A stretch of 64,000 nt of DNA from JAABRU01 sp050180235 (GTDB lineage: Bacteria > Desulfobacterota > Desulfobacteria > Desulfobacterales > Desulfococcaceae). The stretch spans positions 1 to 64,000 of the forward strand of contig JBFXEJ010000008.1 in the NCBI GenBank assembly GCA_050180235.1, in the 5' to 3' direction. Of the stretch, positions 28,584 to 36,456 are shown one piece after another (the stretch's first letter is position 1; every line of letters starts with the position of its first letter). The notes below the pieces were generated by a model. That model saw only the letters and a program-made list of their open reading frames with translations. It had not been told where the DNA came from and ran no database searches. The position numbers were made by a program, and so were the translations under genes.

Positions 28584-28675
28584 ATACCGATTCGCCATTG
28601 AAAATATACTTATGAAACACACAATACCCCTCTCAGGATGGGACTTTCTGAAAAAATCAATGGCGAATTGGTATA
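28584..28675. repeat. MITE-like element with 18-bp terminal inverted repeats (copy 3)
   Basis: Ends ATACCGATTCGCCATTGA (28584-28601) and TCAATGGCGAATTGGTAT (28658-28675). It is a short, 92-bp member of the family at 4203 and 39339, directly abutting the family-A element at 28676. Confidence 0.65.
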
Positions 28676-28812
28676 AGGCGATTTCCATGAAAAAATGTAC
28701 CATATTGTAGGGTGGGCACGGCTTTTTGTGCCCGCCGTCCTGCTGAAACGGCGGGCACAAAAAGCCGTGCCTACCCTACGAAAAACGGTATAATCTTTAA
28801 TGGAAATCACCT
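28676..28812. repeat. Palindromic MITE, family A, copy 2
   Basis: 137 bp, same ends and arms as 5869-6005. The central loop is in the opposite orientation (TCCTGCTGAAA rather than TTTCAGCAGGA) while the arms are collinear. Confidence 0.75.
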
Positions 28813-28845
28813 AAGACAAAAGGGGGCAGGCCATTTTCCAGCGGC

Positions 28846-29316
28846 TCAGTCCGGTTCCGATTCCCCTCTTTCCTGCTGAAACACCCGGCCGGGAAAGCGG
28901 ACAAGTTCTTTGATTTTGGCCTTGCGGATCTTCTGTTCCTGCGTGTCCTTTTTTTCAAATGCCTCACCGATTTTCACCAGCAGATCCTCCAGTTTCACAG
29001 GTTTGAGCAGATAATCAAACGCACCCAGTTTCATGCCTTCAATGCTGGTTTCCACGGAGCCGTGGCCGGTAAGAAGGATAACTTCGGCCAAAGGATGCGT
29101 TTTTCTGATTTCCCGCAGGGTCTGGATGCCGTCCATGCCTCCGGGCATTTTGATGTCCAGCAGCACCACATCAAACCGCTTTTCCTTCATTTTTTTCAGA
29201 GCTTCCTCACCGCTGGCCACGCCTGCTGTGTCAATATTCCTTTTTTGCAGGCGTTTGACCACGGTTTCCAGAAAATCAGGCTCGTCGTCAACCACCAGAA
29301 TGCTGAAATACTCCAT
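28846..29316 (-). CDS. Stand-alone response regulator
   Basis: 156 residues starting MEYFSILVVDDEPDF. This start is chosen because AAGGAGGAAAT precedes it; an in-frame upstream start would overlap the CBS gene. The receiver domain (residues ~5-118) has the acidic pair DDE, the phospho-acceptor Asp in VVLLDIKMPGGMDG, Thr in ILLTGHGS and Lys in YLLKPVK. The remaining ~35 residues are a charged helix (KIRKAKIKELVRFPGRV) with no DNA-binding or enzymatic output. It closely resembles the regulator at 29899-30360 on the other side of the CBS gene, so the pair probably arose by duplication. It likely relays phosphate within this locus rather than binding DNA. Confidence 0.93.
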   Translation of the reverse strand: MEYFSILVVDDEPDFLETVVKRLQKRNIDTAGVASGEEALKKMKEKRFDVVLLDIKMPGGMDGIQTLREIRKTHPLAEVILLTGHGSVETSIEGMKLGAFDYLLKPVKLEDLLVKIGEAFEKKDTQEQKIRKAKIKELVRFPGRVFQQERGESEPD

Positions 29317-29326
29317 ATTTCCTCCT

Positions 29327-29896
29327 TCAGGATGCGCAAGCGTCAATGGCGCAGGTTTTCATTTTTTCCACCACAGCGGAAAACACATCTGTCATACGGA
29401 GAATTCCCACCACAGTGTCGCCTTTTGTCACCAGCAGAGACTGGCGGGGGCCCATCAGCAGTTGATTGATGGCCTCGTCCATGCCTGAGTTTTCCTCCAC
29501 ATACTCCCCTTCCCCTGGTTTATACATGAAATCCTTCACCTTCAGTTCGCAACCTTTGCGGCAGATGTCATCCATGGGACTGGCCCACAGATTATAGGCC
29601 CGGAACATCTGCTGCATGAAATTTTTGGTAAATCCCGTATGCGCAAAGGTATGATTTCCCTGCATTTCCCGGTATTTGGGTTCCAGGGCACGGAGCACAT
29701 CCATCTGATTGATTTTTCCCACCACCTTTCCGGAGTTGCTGATTACCAGAACCCCCCGATGCCGGTAAGGGTTTCTGTGGAACTCCTGCCGCGCCTTTTC
29801 CAGTGAAAGAACAGCGTCCATAAGGGTGGAATTCTCATTCACTGTGGCGTATTCGGAAAGGGGAACCATGATTTCTTTTACTGTGATATTTCTCAT
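29327..29896 (-). CDS. Two-CBS-domain protein
   Basis: 189 residues with two CBS motifs. The first is at residues ~8-70 (VKEIMVPLSEYATVNENSTL, then GVLVISNSGKVVGKINQMDV), the second at ~118-180 (VKDFMYKPGEGEYVEENSGM, then LLVTKGDTVVGILRMTDVF). They are separated by a ~45-residue helical insert containing MQQMFRAYNLWASPMDD. CBS pairs usually bind adenosine nucleotides and act as energy sensors. It starts three bases downstream of the preceding regulator's stop, with ribosome site GAAGGAGAGG, and stops 10 bases before the next regulator, so the three genes are one transcription unit. A regulatory link to the SLC13 permease of the same locus is plausible (inference). Confidence 0.93.
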   Translation of the reverse strand: MRNITVKEIMVPLSEYATVNENSTLMDAVLSLEKARQEFHRNPYRHRGVLVISNSGKVVGKINQMDVLRALEPKYREMQGNHTFAHTGFTKNFMQQMFRAYNLWASPMDDICRKGCELKVKDFMYKPGEGEYVEENSGMDEAINQLLMGPRQSLLVTKGDTVVGILRMTDVFSAVVEKMKTCAIDACAS

Positions 29897-29898
29897 TT

Positions 29899-30360
29899 TT
29901 ATTCCTCTCCTTCTTCCTTATCAAAGACCCTGCCGGGAAAACGGATCAGTTCTTTGATTCGGGCATTGCGGATTTTCTGCTCATGTGCGTCCTTTTTCTT
30001 AAAGGCCTCCCCGATTTTAATCATCAGATCTTCCAGTTTAACAGGCTTGAGCAGATAATCAAACGCTCCCAGTTTCATGCCGTCAATACTGGTTTCCACA
30101 GAAGCATGGCCCGTAAGCAGGATAACCTCCACCAGCGGCTGAATCTTTCTCATCTCCCGCAGGGTCTGAATCCCATCCATGCCTCCGGGCATCCTGATGT
30201 CAAGGATGACCACATCAAAGAGTTTTTCCTTCATTTTCTTCAGGGCTTCTTCACCGCTGGTCACACCAATGGTGTCAATATTTCTCTTTTCCAGCCTCTT
30301 GACAACGGTTTCCAGAAAATCAGCCTCGTCATCAACAACCATTATGCTGAAATAGTCCAT
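29899..30360 (-). CDS. Stand-alone response regulator
   Basis: 153 residues, MDYFSIMVVDDEADF. The receiver domain carries the DDE acidic pair, the acceptor Asp in VVILDIRMPGGMDG, Thr in ILLTGHAS and Lys in YLLKPVK. A charged helical tail (KIRNARIKELIRFPGRV) replaces an output domain. It is the close paralogue of 28846-29316. The start is preceded by AAGGAGGAAGT. It follows the sensor kinase gene by ~80 bp and is the likely partner of that kinase. Confidence 0.93.
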   Translation of the reverse strand: MDYFSIMVVDDEADFLETVVKRLEKRNIDTIGVTSGEEALKKMKEKLFDVVILDIRMPGGMDGIQTLREMRKIQPLVEVILLTGHASVETSIDGMKLGAFDYLLKPVKLEDLMIKIGEAFKKKDAHEQKIRNARIKELIRFPGRVFDKEEGEE

Positions 30361-30441
30361 ACTTCCTCCTTATGTACAGTTGCGGAACCGATCTGCACAG
30401 TCAAACTGAGGCATGACCTGAATCCGCAGTCATTGAAATGC

Positions 30442-32109
30442 TTATTTCTTTTCCGGTATCACAATGGGAATTTCCACGGTAAACACTGTGCCTTTGCCTT
30501 CTTCACTTTTCACATGAATGGCGCCGCCCATCTTTTCAATGATATTGTATGTGACCCACAAACCAAGCCCTGTACCCTTGCCTGCTTCCTTGGTGGTGAA
30601 AAAGGGATCAAAAATCTTTTTCTGGTTTTCCTCACTCATGCCGGGGCCGTCATCTTCGATATTGACAAAAATCCTCCCACTGTCCTGCCGGGTTTTGACA
30701 GTTATTACACCATCGTGCCCTATGGCGTCAATCGCATTGGAGATGAGATTGAGGAAAACCTGCTGCAGTTTGGCCTGATCATTGGCAATGATGGGCAGAT
30801 TATCCGCCAAATCGGTCTGTATGTCAATTTCATTGGTACGGGAATAATTCTCCAGAAAGGTGATGGTCTGGTTCAGGGTTTCATTGATATCCACATCCTC
30901 CAGGCGCGGCTCCATTTTTCTGGCATAACCGAGCATATTGTGAACAACCTTGCGGGCACGATCCACATGGTGCTCGATTTTCGCAATCGCGGTTTTGAAT
31001 TCCTCATAACTGGAACTGTTTTTCAAATCCTCATCGTCAAGCAGATCTTCCATCCATCCGCTCTGCTGCAGAATAATGGCCAGAGGATTGTTGATTTCAT
31101 GCGCCACTCCTGCGGCCAGTTTCCCCAGAGCGGCCAGTTTGTCTGCCTGCACAAGCTGTGCGTTGAGTTCTGATGTCTTTTCATCGGCCTTCCGCAACTG
31201 ACTTATGGCCAGACGTGTGGTGAAAATGGTCGTCAGAATAATCGCTATGATGCCGATGGAAATGATGGAAACCTGGAAAAATTTTACGGCAAAAAGATCA
31301 GCGAGCATTTCCGAGGGATCTTTTTTTATGACCAGCAGCCATTTGTTGTCATTGAGCCAGCTTCCTGCGCAGAGATAGGAATTTCCCTTACTGTCCTTCA
31401 GTTCAGTCGCGGTTACACGTCCGCCGAACAGACTGGTGTTCAGATCAGCTTTGGACAGAATAGGTCCCTCAAACCGGGGCTGGGTCTGGTAAATGCCTTC
31501 CCGGTTGATGATAAATGCCTCCCCGCTTCTGCTCACCTGCGCGGATCGGACAATATTTCCCAGCACATCCGGATCTATGGTGGCCCGCAGAATCCATGAA
31601 CTGCGGTTTTCCGTCCTTCGCACAGCTATGATGAAATGCGGCAGGTTGCGGAATCCCATGAACACATCACTGCGGTAAATTCCTTTGCTCATGACTTCAT
31701 TGAACCAGGGCTGATCATAATAGTTTCTGTCCCGCAAATCATAGGGACCGACATAGGCACTGTGTTTTCCCTTATCATCTATCACGCCTATATCCACAAA
31801 CGCGCCGGCCCGGAGATTCATCACATCAAAAATTGAGCGTAACCGATCTTCGGCAGCCATTTCCTCAAAGGAATGGGTGTCGGCCATAGCACTGAGAATG
31901 GCTGTGCGTTCTTTCAGAAAAAGATCCACAGCCTCGGCATGGGCCTGGGCCATGTAACTGACCTGTGTCTCGGTTCTCTGCCATGCGGCTTTTTCAAACT
32001 GATAATACATGGTAAGCCCCAAAACGATCAGAGGGGCAAAGGAAACCAGCAGGGTAAGCACCAGGATCCGTTTCTGGAGATTGTGATAAACCTGTTCCTT
32101 GTCTTCCAT
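30442..32109 (-). CDS. Membrane sensor histidine kinase with extracytoplasmic Cache-type domain
   Basis: 555 residues. A transmembrane helix (~14-36, VLTLLVSFAPLIVLGLTMYY) is followed by a ~235-residue extracytoplasmic dCache-like sensor (GAFVDIGVIDDKGKHSAYVG, DRNYYDQPWF, FINREGIYQTQP). A second helix lies near 272-296 (VSIISIGIIAIILTTIF). The kinase core has the H-box GVAHEINNPLAII near 337-350, the N-box NLISNAIDAIG, G1 EDDGPGMS, the F-box FDPFFTTK and G2 GTGLGLWV. dCache domains typically bind small organic acids or amino acids. Its neighbour is an SLC13 anion permease, so sensing of the transported anion is a reasonable guess. The start has GGGAGTATTAAA upstream. Confidence 0.93.
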   Translation of the reverse strand: MEDKEQVYHNLQKRILVLTLLVSFAPLIVLGLTMYYQFEKAAWQRTETQVSYMAQAHAEAVDLFLKERTAILSAMADTHSFEEMAAEDRLRSIFDVMNLRAGAFVDIGVIDDKGKHSAYVGPYDLRDRNYYDQPWFNEVMSKGIYRSDVFMGFRNLPHFIIAVRRTENRSSWILRATIDPDVLGNIVRSAQVSRSGEAFIINREGIYQTQPRFEGPILSKADLNTSLFGGRVTATELKDSKGNSYLCAGSWLNDNKWLLVIKKDPSEMLADLFAVKFFQVSIISIGIIAIILTTIFTTRLAISQLRKADEKTSELNAQLVQADKLAALGKLAAGVAHEINNPLAIILQQSGWMEDLLDDEDLKNSSSYEEFKTAIAKIEHHVDRARKVVHNMLGYARKMEPRLEDVDINETLNQTITFLENYSRTNEIDIQTDLADNLPIIANDQAKLQQVFLNLISNAIDAIGHDGVITVKTRQDSGRIFVNIEDDGPGMSEENQKKIFDPFFTTKEAGKGTGLGLWVTYNIIEKMGGAIHVKSEEGKGTVFTVEIPIVIPEKK

Positions 32110-32154
32110 TTTAATACTCCCGCATTCGGGTTAAATGGGATTGGAGATTTCATG

Positions 32155-32181
32155 TCTCCCCCTTTTTCAGAGGGGGAGACT
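32155..32181. terminator. Strong stem-loop between permease and sensor kinase genes
   Basis: GTCTCCCCCT and AGGGGGAGAC form a perfect stem with a short loop. On the plus strand a T-rich run follows, but no plus-strand gene ends here. On the transcribed minus strand it lies between the permease stop and the kinase start and lacks a T-run. It may serve as a processing or partial-termination hairpin. Confidence 0.4.
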
Positions 32182-32204
32182 GAATTTTTTGTTTTTTTTA
32201 TTGA

Positions 32205-33884
32205 TCACCCTGCAAAGGATATGAACCGCCAGTATCCGAATACAGCCCAGAACCAGAGTACCAGCCAGGCCAGAATGGTGATGGGAAGACCATGCTTCAC
32301 AAAGTCCATGACATCCAGCAGTCTTTCACCGGTTTCCGGATCACGGCCCATAGCAAAGACAATAGCGTTGTTGGGAGTTCCCACAATCAGAACATTGGCA
32401 AAGGAGGATGAGAAGGAGGTAATCAGACCGACTTTCCACACACTGACATTGGCAAGAGTGGCCATAGGCAGAACAATGGGGCCCAGGGCTGCCACGGTTG
32501 CGCCGTCACTCATGAAATTGGTCATGGTTCCCGTAAGTATGCTCACGCCTATAACCAGCCCGTCTCCTTTGGTAAGGAAATCCGGAAGAGCATTAACAAA
32601 AGTGGAGGCCATCCAAAGGGCTCCGCCTGTGAATTTCAGGGCAACGCCCATCGCGCAGGCAGCCGCGTACAGTCCCACCACGTCAAAGGCCACGCCTTCC
32701 TGTATATCTTCCCAGCGGATAATCCGGCACAGAAACATGGCTGTTACAGCGTACAGGGTCGGGCCGCCCAGTCCTGCATGTTCGCCGATGATGATCCACG
32801 CGAGTACCAGCAGCACCAGAATGATGGCCATAGCCGCCTCTTTTCCTCCGAATTTGGGCATTCTGGCCACTTCTGCTTTAACCACCTCAGCAGGATTCAT
32901 ATCCGGAACCTGAAATTTGGGTTTGAGACGGAGATAAAAATACGCACCGATGGTCAGGGCCATAACCGGAACATAGGGAAAACCGATCTGCATCCACTGC
33001 AGGAAGGGGATAGGCGATCCGTATTCTGCCAGATAACCCACCATGATGGCATTGCGTCCGCCAGCGGCAGGTGAACCCGGGCCTCCGTGGTTGGCTGCAA
33101 GACAGACACTCAGCAGCAGAAATACGGCCAATGCCGGGTCTTTTTTCACGCCGTGCATTTTGCAGCTTACCTTGTAAACCCCCAGCAGAACCGGAACCAG
33201 CAGGGCCACCAGCGCATGTTCTGACAGAAATCCTGCGGACATGGCCAGCATGGGAAGGAAAATAAAGGCAAAGCCCTTGGTGCTTTTGATTTTGCTGAGC
33301 AGAATCAGACCGATTCGTTTGTCCAGTCCGGTTTTGGCCACACCCACAGCCACCACCAGAATGCCAAAGATGAAAAACACCGCATCCGTCATATAGGCTT
33401 TGGAAATTTCGTTCATGGGCAGGATGGCAAAAAGATAGAGCATCACACCCACCATAATATCTGTGGCGCCCAGAGACAATGCCTCGGTTCCCCAGAGAAA
33501 AGCAGAGAGAAAGAGAATGGCAACAGTAATCTTGGCCAGCCGGGCCACCTCAGCCTCGTTCAGCAGAGGAGCCGGAGCACTGTGCCCCCCTTCCTTTCCG
33601 CCGTGAGCTGCGGCCGCTCCTTTTTGGGCTTCAGTGAATGCTTCGGGCCGCAGTTTTTTGTTGACCGCGTCTGTGATGGTTTTGCAGTCACCCGGCACTT
33701 TGTAACCCGGAGGATTTACTTTGGTGACAATATCAATCATTCCCTGTGTGGGCGGCATGATGACCACGGCTGCGAACAAAATAAACGAAATAAGCAGAAG
33801 AACCGGTTTGTATCCGGGTCTGCTTTTCCAGCTCCAGGACTGATCCATAAGATCGGCCGACATTGTGCTTGCATGATGAGACAT
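32205..33884 (-). CDS. SLC13/DASS-family anion permease
   Basis: 559 residues and about 12 hydrophobic segments. After a ~30-residue cytoplasmic start and the first helix (~30-48), there is an unusual ~75-residue hydrophilic insert (~50-125, with HGGKEGGHSAPAP). The two family hallmarks are visible: AANHGGPGSPAAGGRNA near 245-262 and GTPNNAIVFAMG near 510, which correspond to the SNT-type ion/substrate motifs. DASS proteins move dicarboxylates, citrate or sulfate with sodium. The genetic neighbourhood of a likely sulfate reducer makes sulfate or C4-dicarboxylates the leading candidates, but the substrate cannot be read from sequence. The start is preceded by GGGAGGAGAAAT. It lies in the same direction as the flanking two-component genes. 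Confidence 0.92.
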   Translation of the reverse strand: MSHHASTMSADLMDQSWSWKSRPGYKPVLLLISFILFAAVVIMPPTQGMIDIVTKVNPPGYKVPGDCKTITDAVNKKLRPEAFTEAQKGAAAAHGGKEGGHSAPAPLLNEAEVARLAKITVAILFLSAFLWGTEALSLGATDIMVGVMLYLFAILPMNEISKAYMTDAVFFIFGILVVAVGVAKTGLDKRIGLILLSKIKSTKGFAFIFLPMLAMSAGFLSEHALVALLVPVLLGVYKVSCKMHGVKKDPALAVFLLLSVCLAANHGGPGSPAAGGRNAIMVGYLAEYGSPIPFLQWMQIGFPYVPVMALTIGAYFYLRLKPKFQVPDMNPAEVVKAEVARMPKFGGKEAAMAIILVLLVLAWIIIGEHAGLGGPTLYAVTAMFLCRIIRWEDIQEGVAFDVVGLYAAACAMGVALKFTGGALWMASTFVNALPDFLTKGDGLVIGVSILTGTMTNFMSDGATVAALGPIVLPMATLANVSVWKVGLITSFSSSFANVLIVGTPNNAIVFAMGRDPETGERLLDVMDFVKHGLPITILAWLVLWFWAVFGYWRFISFAG

Positions 33885-33940
33885 ATTTCTCCTCCCTTAA
33901 TATATGTATTGAACTGTCTGATGTTGAATGTAAATTCTCT

Positions 33941-34390
33941 TTATGGATTTTCTTCCGGAATGGTTGTTGCCGACTGAGTCATTCTCAGCATTGTTGCCAC
34001 ACGGATTTTTTCTTCCAGATTCTGACGTTTGGCATATGCCTGTTCCGCCTTTCTGATCAGCTCATCTGTATCCGCTGGTTTCATCAGGTAATCTGACGCG
34101 CCGGATTTCAGACCGTCAATGGCCGATTCCACTGTGGCATGGCCGGTCAGCATGATCACCTCCACCAGGGGATACTGCCGTTTGATCGCCCGAAGCATAT
34201 CATTCCCGTCCAGTTCCGGCATTTTCACGTCCAGAATCACAACATGAATGTTCTGTGTCCTGAGTTTTTCCAGGGCGTCACTGCCGCTGGAGGCTGTAAC
34301 GGCATCATAGCCTCTTTTTCCCAGCAGTTTGCACATGGTGGACAGAAATTTTTCCTCATCATCCACCAGCATCAGTTTCATCTTTTCCAT
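33941..34390 (-). CDS. Stand-alone response regulator
   Basis: 149 residues. The receiver domain has LMLVDDEEKF, the acceptor Asp in VVILDVKMPELDG, Thr in IMLTGHAT and Lys in YLMKPAD. A short C-terminal helix (KRQNLEEKIRVATML) follows with no output domain. It is clearly related to the other two regulators of the locus but more distant. The start is preceded by GAGGAAGGTGTT. A sigma-54-type promoter lies about 117 bp upstream. It probably receives phosphate from the kinase encoded at 34679-36166. Confidence 0.92.
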   Translation of the reverse strand: MEKMKLMLVDDEEKFLSTMCKLLGKRGYDAVTASSGSDALEKLRTQNIHVVILDVKMPELDGNDMLRAIKRQYPLVEVIMLTGHATVESAIDGLKSGASDYLMKPADTDELIRKAEQAYAKRQNLEEKIRVATMLRMTQSATTIPEENP

Positions 34391-34506
34391 AACACCTTCC
34401 TCTCATTCAAATGGTTTTATATCGTTGAAAACCTGTCGCCGTTTCTGCCCGGGGCAGGAGGCTTACAATTTTTGGGCAGATATTTCCGCATTTTCAGCAC
34501 AAGTAT

Positions 34507-34522
34507 TGCAAAGGAAATGCCA
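34507..34522 (-). promoter_or_regulatory. Sigma-54 (-24/-12) promoter
   Basis: On the minus strand the sequence is TGGCATTTCCTTTGCA. Against the consensus TGGCAC-RNNNN-TTGCW it matches the GG and GC positions exactly with correct spacing. It points into the response regulator/permease/kinase genes, with expected transcription start near 34495. None of the regulators in the window has the AAA+ domain that activates sigma-54 polymerase, so the activator must be encoded elsewhere. Confidence 0.6.
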
Positions 34523-34678
34523 ATATTGAAAAAGGGGAAAAATAGCGGACAACCATTTGAAATGAAAAGGAATAAAATTTTTGGTTCCGGAATATGCCAG
34601 AGTATGGGACAGGCAGATATGTCAGATTTTTTTACAGGATGTAAAGTCAGAGAGGCAATGCTGTGTCTTACAGGGAGA

Positions 34679-36166
34679 TCAGGAGGGTATGGGAAAGCGT
34701 ATGGTGAATTCTGAACCTTTGCCGGGGTGACTTTCCACATGGATGGAGGCTCCGTGTGCTTCCACAATGCCATGCACCACAGACAGGCCCAGACCTGTGC
34801 CCTGATTCACATCCTTTGTGGTGAAAAAGGGAAGAAATATATGGCGCAAAGTTTTCCGATCCATGCCAATGCCGGTATCCCGCACAATGAGGCAGACATG
34901 ATCTGCTTCCCGGCAGGTTTTCACCGTGAGAGTGCCGCCTTCGGGCATGGCATGGACAGCGTTCATGACCAGATTCATCAGCACCTGATTGAGCTGGGAT
35001 GGATCCGCTGTGATTTCCGGCAGATCATTTGCCATTTCCCGGATAACAGTCACACGGCCTTTGGTGCAGATATGCTCAATAAAATACAAACCTTCCTCAG
35101 CGACAGCGCTCAGACTGACCGCTTTTTCCTGCCGGGGCATCTGGCGGCTGAACAGCATAAGTTTTTTGATGATTTCCCTGGCGTGAAGTGCGGATTTTAC
35201 AATTTTTTCCATATCTTTTGCAGCCTGATCCGGCAGGCCCGGTGTTTTTGCCGCCAGTTGGGCAAAACCCAGTATAGTGTTGAGAGGATTGTTGATTTCA
35301 TGGGCAAGCCCCGCACTCAACTGCCCCACTTTGGCCAGACGATCCGCATGGTGCAACTGGTTTTCCAGTTCGTCTTTCCGGATATCCCCTTCCTTTTTTT
35401 CCAAAATCATGGCCAGTTGCTTTGCAACTGTCCGCAGCAGATTCTGTTCCTCTTTCAGGAAAACGGATTCATCCCTGTTTGCCGGATATTCCTGTGAATA
35501 GGCTGCCCTGATCATTCCCCGCTGTTTTCCGCGTATCAGAATGCGTTCATTCAGTACATGGATCAGATGATTTTTATTATAGGATGGGCTGGAAAAAGAA
35601 CGCTGATCCAGCCGGATTCGGACAGAGGCCATTTCCGGAAAACGGAATGCCTGGGGGATAATCCTGACAATCCTATGCAGTTTTCCGTTAAAATCCAGTT
35701 CCGGATTTCCCATAGTCTGGGCAATGCCGTACAGGCATGTCAGTTCTTTGTTCCTCTGGATCAGATTCGCATGTTCCCTGCGCAGATTCTCTTCATTTTG
35801 GATACGTTCTGTTATGTCCTGCCCCGCTGCCATGATATGCTCCGCTTTTCCGGCTTTGGCTTTTACAAAACGGAAATGCCATTCCAGAAAACACAGTTGC
35901 TGTTTTGCAGGGTTAAGACAGTTCACGCAGGAGACACTGCTTTTTTGTGAGGATCTGATTATCTCTTCAAAATTCCGGGAGGATGGCAATTCCGCGAAAA
36001 CATCCTTCCAGTTTTTCCCGGTAAAGGATGAGAAAAAACTGTCAGGAATATTTTGCAGAAAGGAGCGGAGCCAAAGGATGGTTCCCTGTGTGTCTGTAAT
36101 CAGCAGAATTCCCCGGATCATCTCTGCAATATGCAGGGAACCTGCCGAAGGTTTTGGAATATTCAT
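34679..36166 (-). CDS. Cytoplasmic PAS-GAF-type sensor histidine kinase
   Basis: 495 residues with no transmembrane segment. Residues ~10-120 resemble a PAS domain with a PAC-like end (HIMAAGQDITERIQ). A coiled linker and a GAF-like region (~135-260) follow. The kinase core has the H-box LSAGLAHEINNPLNTILGFA near 283-300, N-box NLVMNAVHAMPEGG, G1 VRDTGIGMD, F-box FLPFFTTKD and G2 GTGLGLSVVHGI. A CVNCLNPAK segment in the PAS region contains two Cys, which could matter for redox or metal sensing (speculative). It is the most upstream gene of the minus-strand signalling locus. A 288-bp gap with a sigma-54 promoter separates it from the next regulator. Confidence 0.9.
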   Translation of the reverse strand: MNIPKPSAGSLHIAEMIRGILLITDTQGTILWLRSFLQNIPDSFFSSFTGKNWKDVFAELPSSRNFEEIIRSSQKSSVSCVNCLNPAKQQLCFLEWHFRFVKAKAGKAEHIMAAGQDITERIQNEENLRREHANLIQRNKELTCLYGIAQTMGNPELDFNGKLHRIVRIIPQAFRFPEMASVRIRLDQRSFSSPSYNKNHLIHVLNERILIRGKQRGMIRAAYSQEYPANRDESVFLKEEQNLLRTVAKQLAMILEKKEGDIRKDELENQLHHADRLAKVGQLSAGLAHEINNPLNTILGFAQLAAKTPGLPDQAAKDMEKIVKSALHAREIIKKLMLFSRQMPRQEKAVSLSAVAEEGLYFIEHICTKGRVTVIREMANDLPEITADPSQLNQVLMNLVMNAVHAMPEGGTLTVKTCREADHVCLIVRDTGIGMDRKTLRHIFLPFFTTKDVNQGTGLGLSVVHGIVEAHGASIHVESHPGKGSEFTIRFPIPS

Positions 36167-36456
36167 GTGCTGTATTTTCTGTCCGGCATATCATCAATGA
36201 CCATAATGAACCTGTTCTGCCCTGTAACAGCTTTCGTCCGGTATCCACAAAATTTTGTAATTATAGTATTTTCCTTAACTTTTGTCCTTTGTGAACAGCA
36301 GGTGCAAAAAACCGCTGCGCTCAATTTTTGCACTCCTCCATCCGGTTTTGCAGAGGACAGAAGTTGGTAAAAGAACTATACTGGATTCAGGCTTTCGCCG
36401 GAATGACAGTGAAAACTGGTAATCTCCTGATTTTTGGAAAGGCTGCATAATATCAG
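36167..36456. other. Intergenic with two dispersed repeats
   Basis: 36302-36345 is an inverted copy of the GTGCAAAAA palindrome also at 4244-4284 and 39395-39434. 36383-36454 (GGATTCAGGCTTTCGCCGGA onward) is a copy of 4639-4710. No gene is seen between the two minus-strand genes. Confidence 0.5.

Noticed and set aside
29983..31173. Long plus-strand open frame (396 codons)
   Set aside because: It is antisense to a clear response regulator and sensor kinase, with no protein-like motifs and unusual His/Phe-rich composition.
31873..32913. Plus-strand open frame of 346 codons
   Set aside because: It runs antisense across the ends of the kinase and permease genes, with low-complexity composition.
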